In this document: piece by piece, positions 63,467 through 64,000 of the stretch
Numbering within the stretch: position 1 is the stretch's first letter
Layout of the letters: each line of letters starts with the position of its first letter
Position numbers and translations under genes: made by a program
The notes under the pieces: generated by a model
Databases searched by the model: none
Told to the model about the DNA's origin: nothing
Seen by the model: the letters and a program-made list of their open reading frames with translations, nothing else
From: Chitinophagaceae bacterium
Lineage (GTDB): Bacteria > Bacteroidota > Bacteroidia > Chitinophagales > Chitinophagaceae
Assembly: GCA_019638625.1 (NCBI GenBank)
Contig: JAHBTK010000001.1
Span: forward strand, 62,001-126,000
Reading direction: 5' to 3'
DNA length: 64,000 nt

Positions 63467-64000
63467 TTATAATTCCTCTATAAAAATATCTTTGAAGTGC
63501 ACTTCGGCTTTGCCACCGCCATGTATCTGCAATCCTAAAACACCCGACTGAAAAACACTGTCATCGGGTTCCGTGTAGTCAGCCGTTTTTGTACCGTTCA
63601 GGTATAATTTAATATTTTTCCCGTTGCAATGGATCTCGTAATCATTCCACTGGTTGCGCTTCAGTATTTTGTTGATGAGTAAAGTATCGACAGGTGTAAG
63701 CGTTTTATTACGCCGTGACTCGTCGTAAATGCTGGCCCAGTAACCGTCACCCAGGTCGGCCTGGTAACCGATCATTTCGTTGGGCGGATGGGTATGTCGT
63801 ATGCTGCGAAACTGGACGCCCGAATTAATAAAGCCCTCTGTTCCCAGCAGCTTGAACTTTAATTTCAGGATGAAGTTGGCATACGGCTTCACCGTACAGA
63901 GAAAATCGTTCTGTGGCACTTCATGTACAAGGGAGCCGCCCACAATGGCACCATCTTTGATCCGCCAGGTTTTCACGGTATCCCCTTCCCAGCCGGCAAA
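63467..64000 (-). CDS. DUF1080 (3-keto-disaccharide hydrolase-type) protein, 5'-partial
   Basis: The frame is open to the right edge of the window. The bases beyond the first in-frame GTG still read FAGWEGDTVKTWRIKDGAIVGG, the family start, so the gene continues outside. The domain contains FILKLKFKLLGTEGFINSGV, QFRSIRHTHPP, MIGYQADLGDGYWASIYDES, QWNDYEIHCNGKNIKLYLNG and GVLGLQIHGGGKAEVHFKDI. The length of about 180 residues plus a missing signal peptide fits a family member. It is the second DUF1080 protein in the window and is only distantly similar to the one at 45550. It is transcribed toward the permease gene, about 160 bp upstream of it. Confidence 0.85.
   Translation of the reverse strand, partial: FAGWEGDTVKTWRIKDGAIVGGSLVHEVPQNDFLCTVKPYANFILKLKFKLLGTEGFINSGVQFRSIRHTHPPNEMIGYQADLGDGYWASIYDESRRNKTLTPVDTLLINKILKRNQWNDYEIHCNGKNIKLYLNGTKTADYTEPDDSVFQSGVLGLQIHGGGKAEVHFKDIFIEEL

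Noticed and set aside
1..64000. tRNA, rRNA, CRISPR arrays, transposases, integrases and riboswitches
   Set aside because: None could be recognised by reading either strand; short structured RNAs could still be missed without a covariance search.

Overview
The window comes from a member of the Bacteroidota, most likely a Chitinophagaceae-type soil or freshwater heterotroph. The evidence is an ECF sigma/FecR/SusC/SusD cassette, a type IX secretion sorting domain, LVIVD-repeat lipoproteins, many lipoboxes, TAnnTTTG-type -7 promoter elements and few Shine-Dalgarno sequences. No rRNA, tRNA, CRISPR array, transposase or phage gene was recognised.

Region 1 (1-2500) holds two tandem proteins that both read as soluble relatives of the cytoplasmic domain of FlhA/SctV (FHIPEP), the export gate of type III secretion. 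Neither has a membrane half, and no other secretion gene is visible in the window. This is the most unusual content here.

Region 2 (2924-18502) is a co-directional, tightly packed, probably single regulon: ECF sigma factor, FecR anti-sigma factor, SusC, SusD, a NodB-type deacetylase, a lipoprotein with a beta-propeller, HEAT-like repeats and cytochrome c, three paralogous neutral-ceramidase-like hydrolases, and a small lipoprotein with a carbohydrate-binding-like domain. It looks like a nutrient-utilisation locus without any glycoside hydrolase; the substrate is unknown. It is followed by a decayed amidohydrolase pseudogene (18569-19217) and a secreted beta-helix protein.

Region 3 (21041-35960) is mostly ordinary: a GntR/LacI-like regulator with a DUF2071 protein, a CvfB-type S1 protein, an outer-membrane barrel, an LVIVD lipoprotein operon, a rhodanese-thioredoxin fusion, KdsC, glutaryl-CoA dehydrogenase, shikimate kinase, DUF423, a 7TM sensor kinase with a degenerate ATPase region, FtsK, LolA and a Cys-rich copper-binding protein.

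Region 4 (36152-51320) is catabolic and accessory: an esterase, a three-gene planctomycete-type cytochrome module (PSCyt1/DUF1549/DUF1553, DUF1501, DUF2231-cytochrome-LRR), lipoproteins, a DUF1080 lipoprotein, and a divergent four-gene operon (DUF4432, cupin, TIM-barrel isomerase, Gfo/Idh/MocA dehydrogenase) that ends in a strong terminator. The last set resembles sugar-oxidation (3-keto-sugar) pathways.

Region 5 (51428-54006) is a repeat-rich, disrupted stretch: a frameshifted TIGR02117 gene, a cluster of perfect palindromes, dispersed GTCATT...AATCTC-type repeats, and an AT-rich SMI1/KNR4-like gene between repeat copies. Region 6 (54007-64000) contains a 1400-residue secreted esterase with eleven PKD-like repeats and a T9SS tail, a PaaE-like reductase, an M20 peptidase, a MacB/FtsX-type permease and a second DUF1080 protein cut by the window end.
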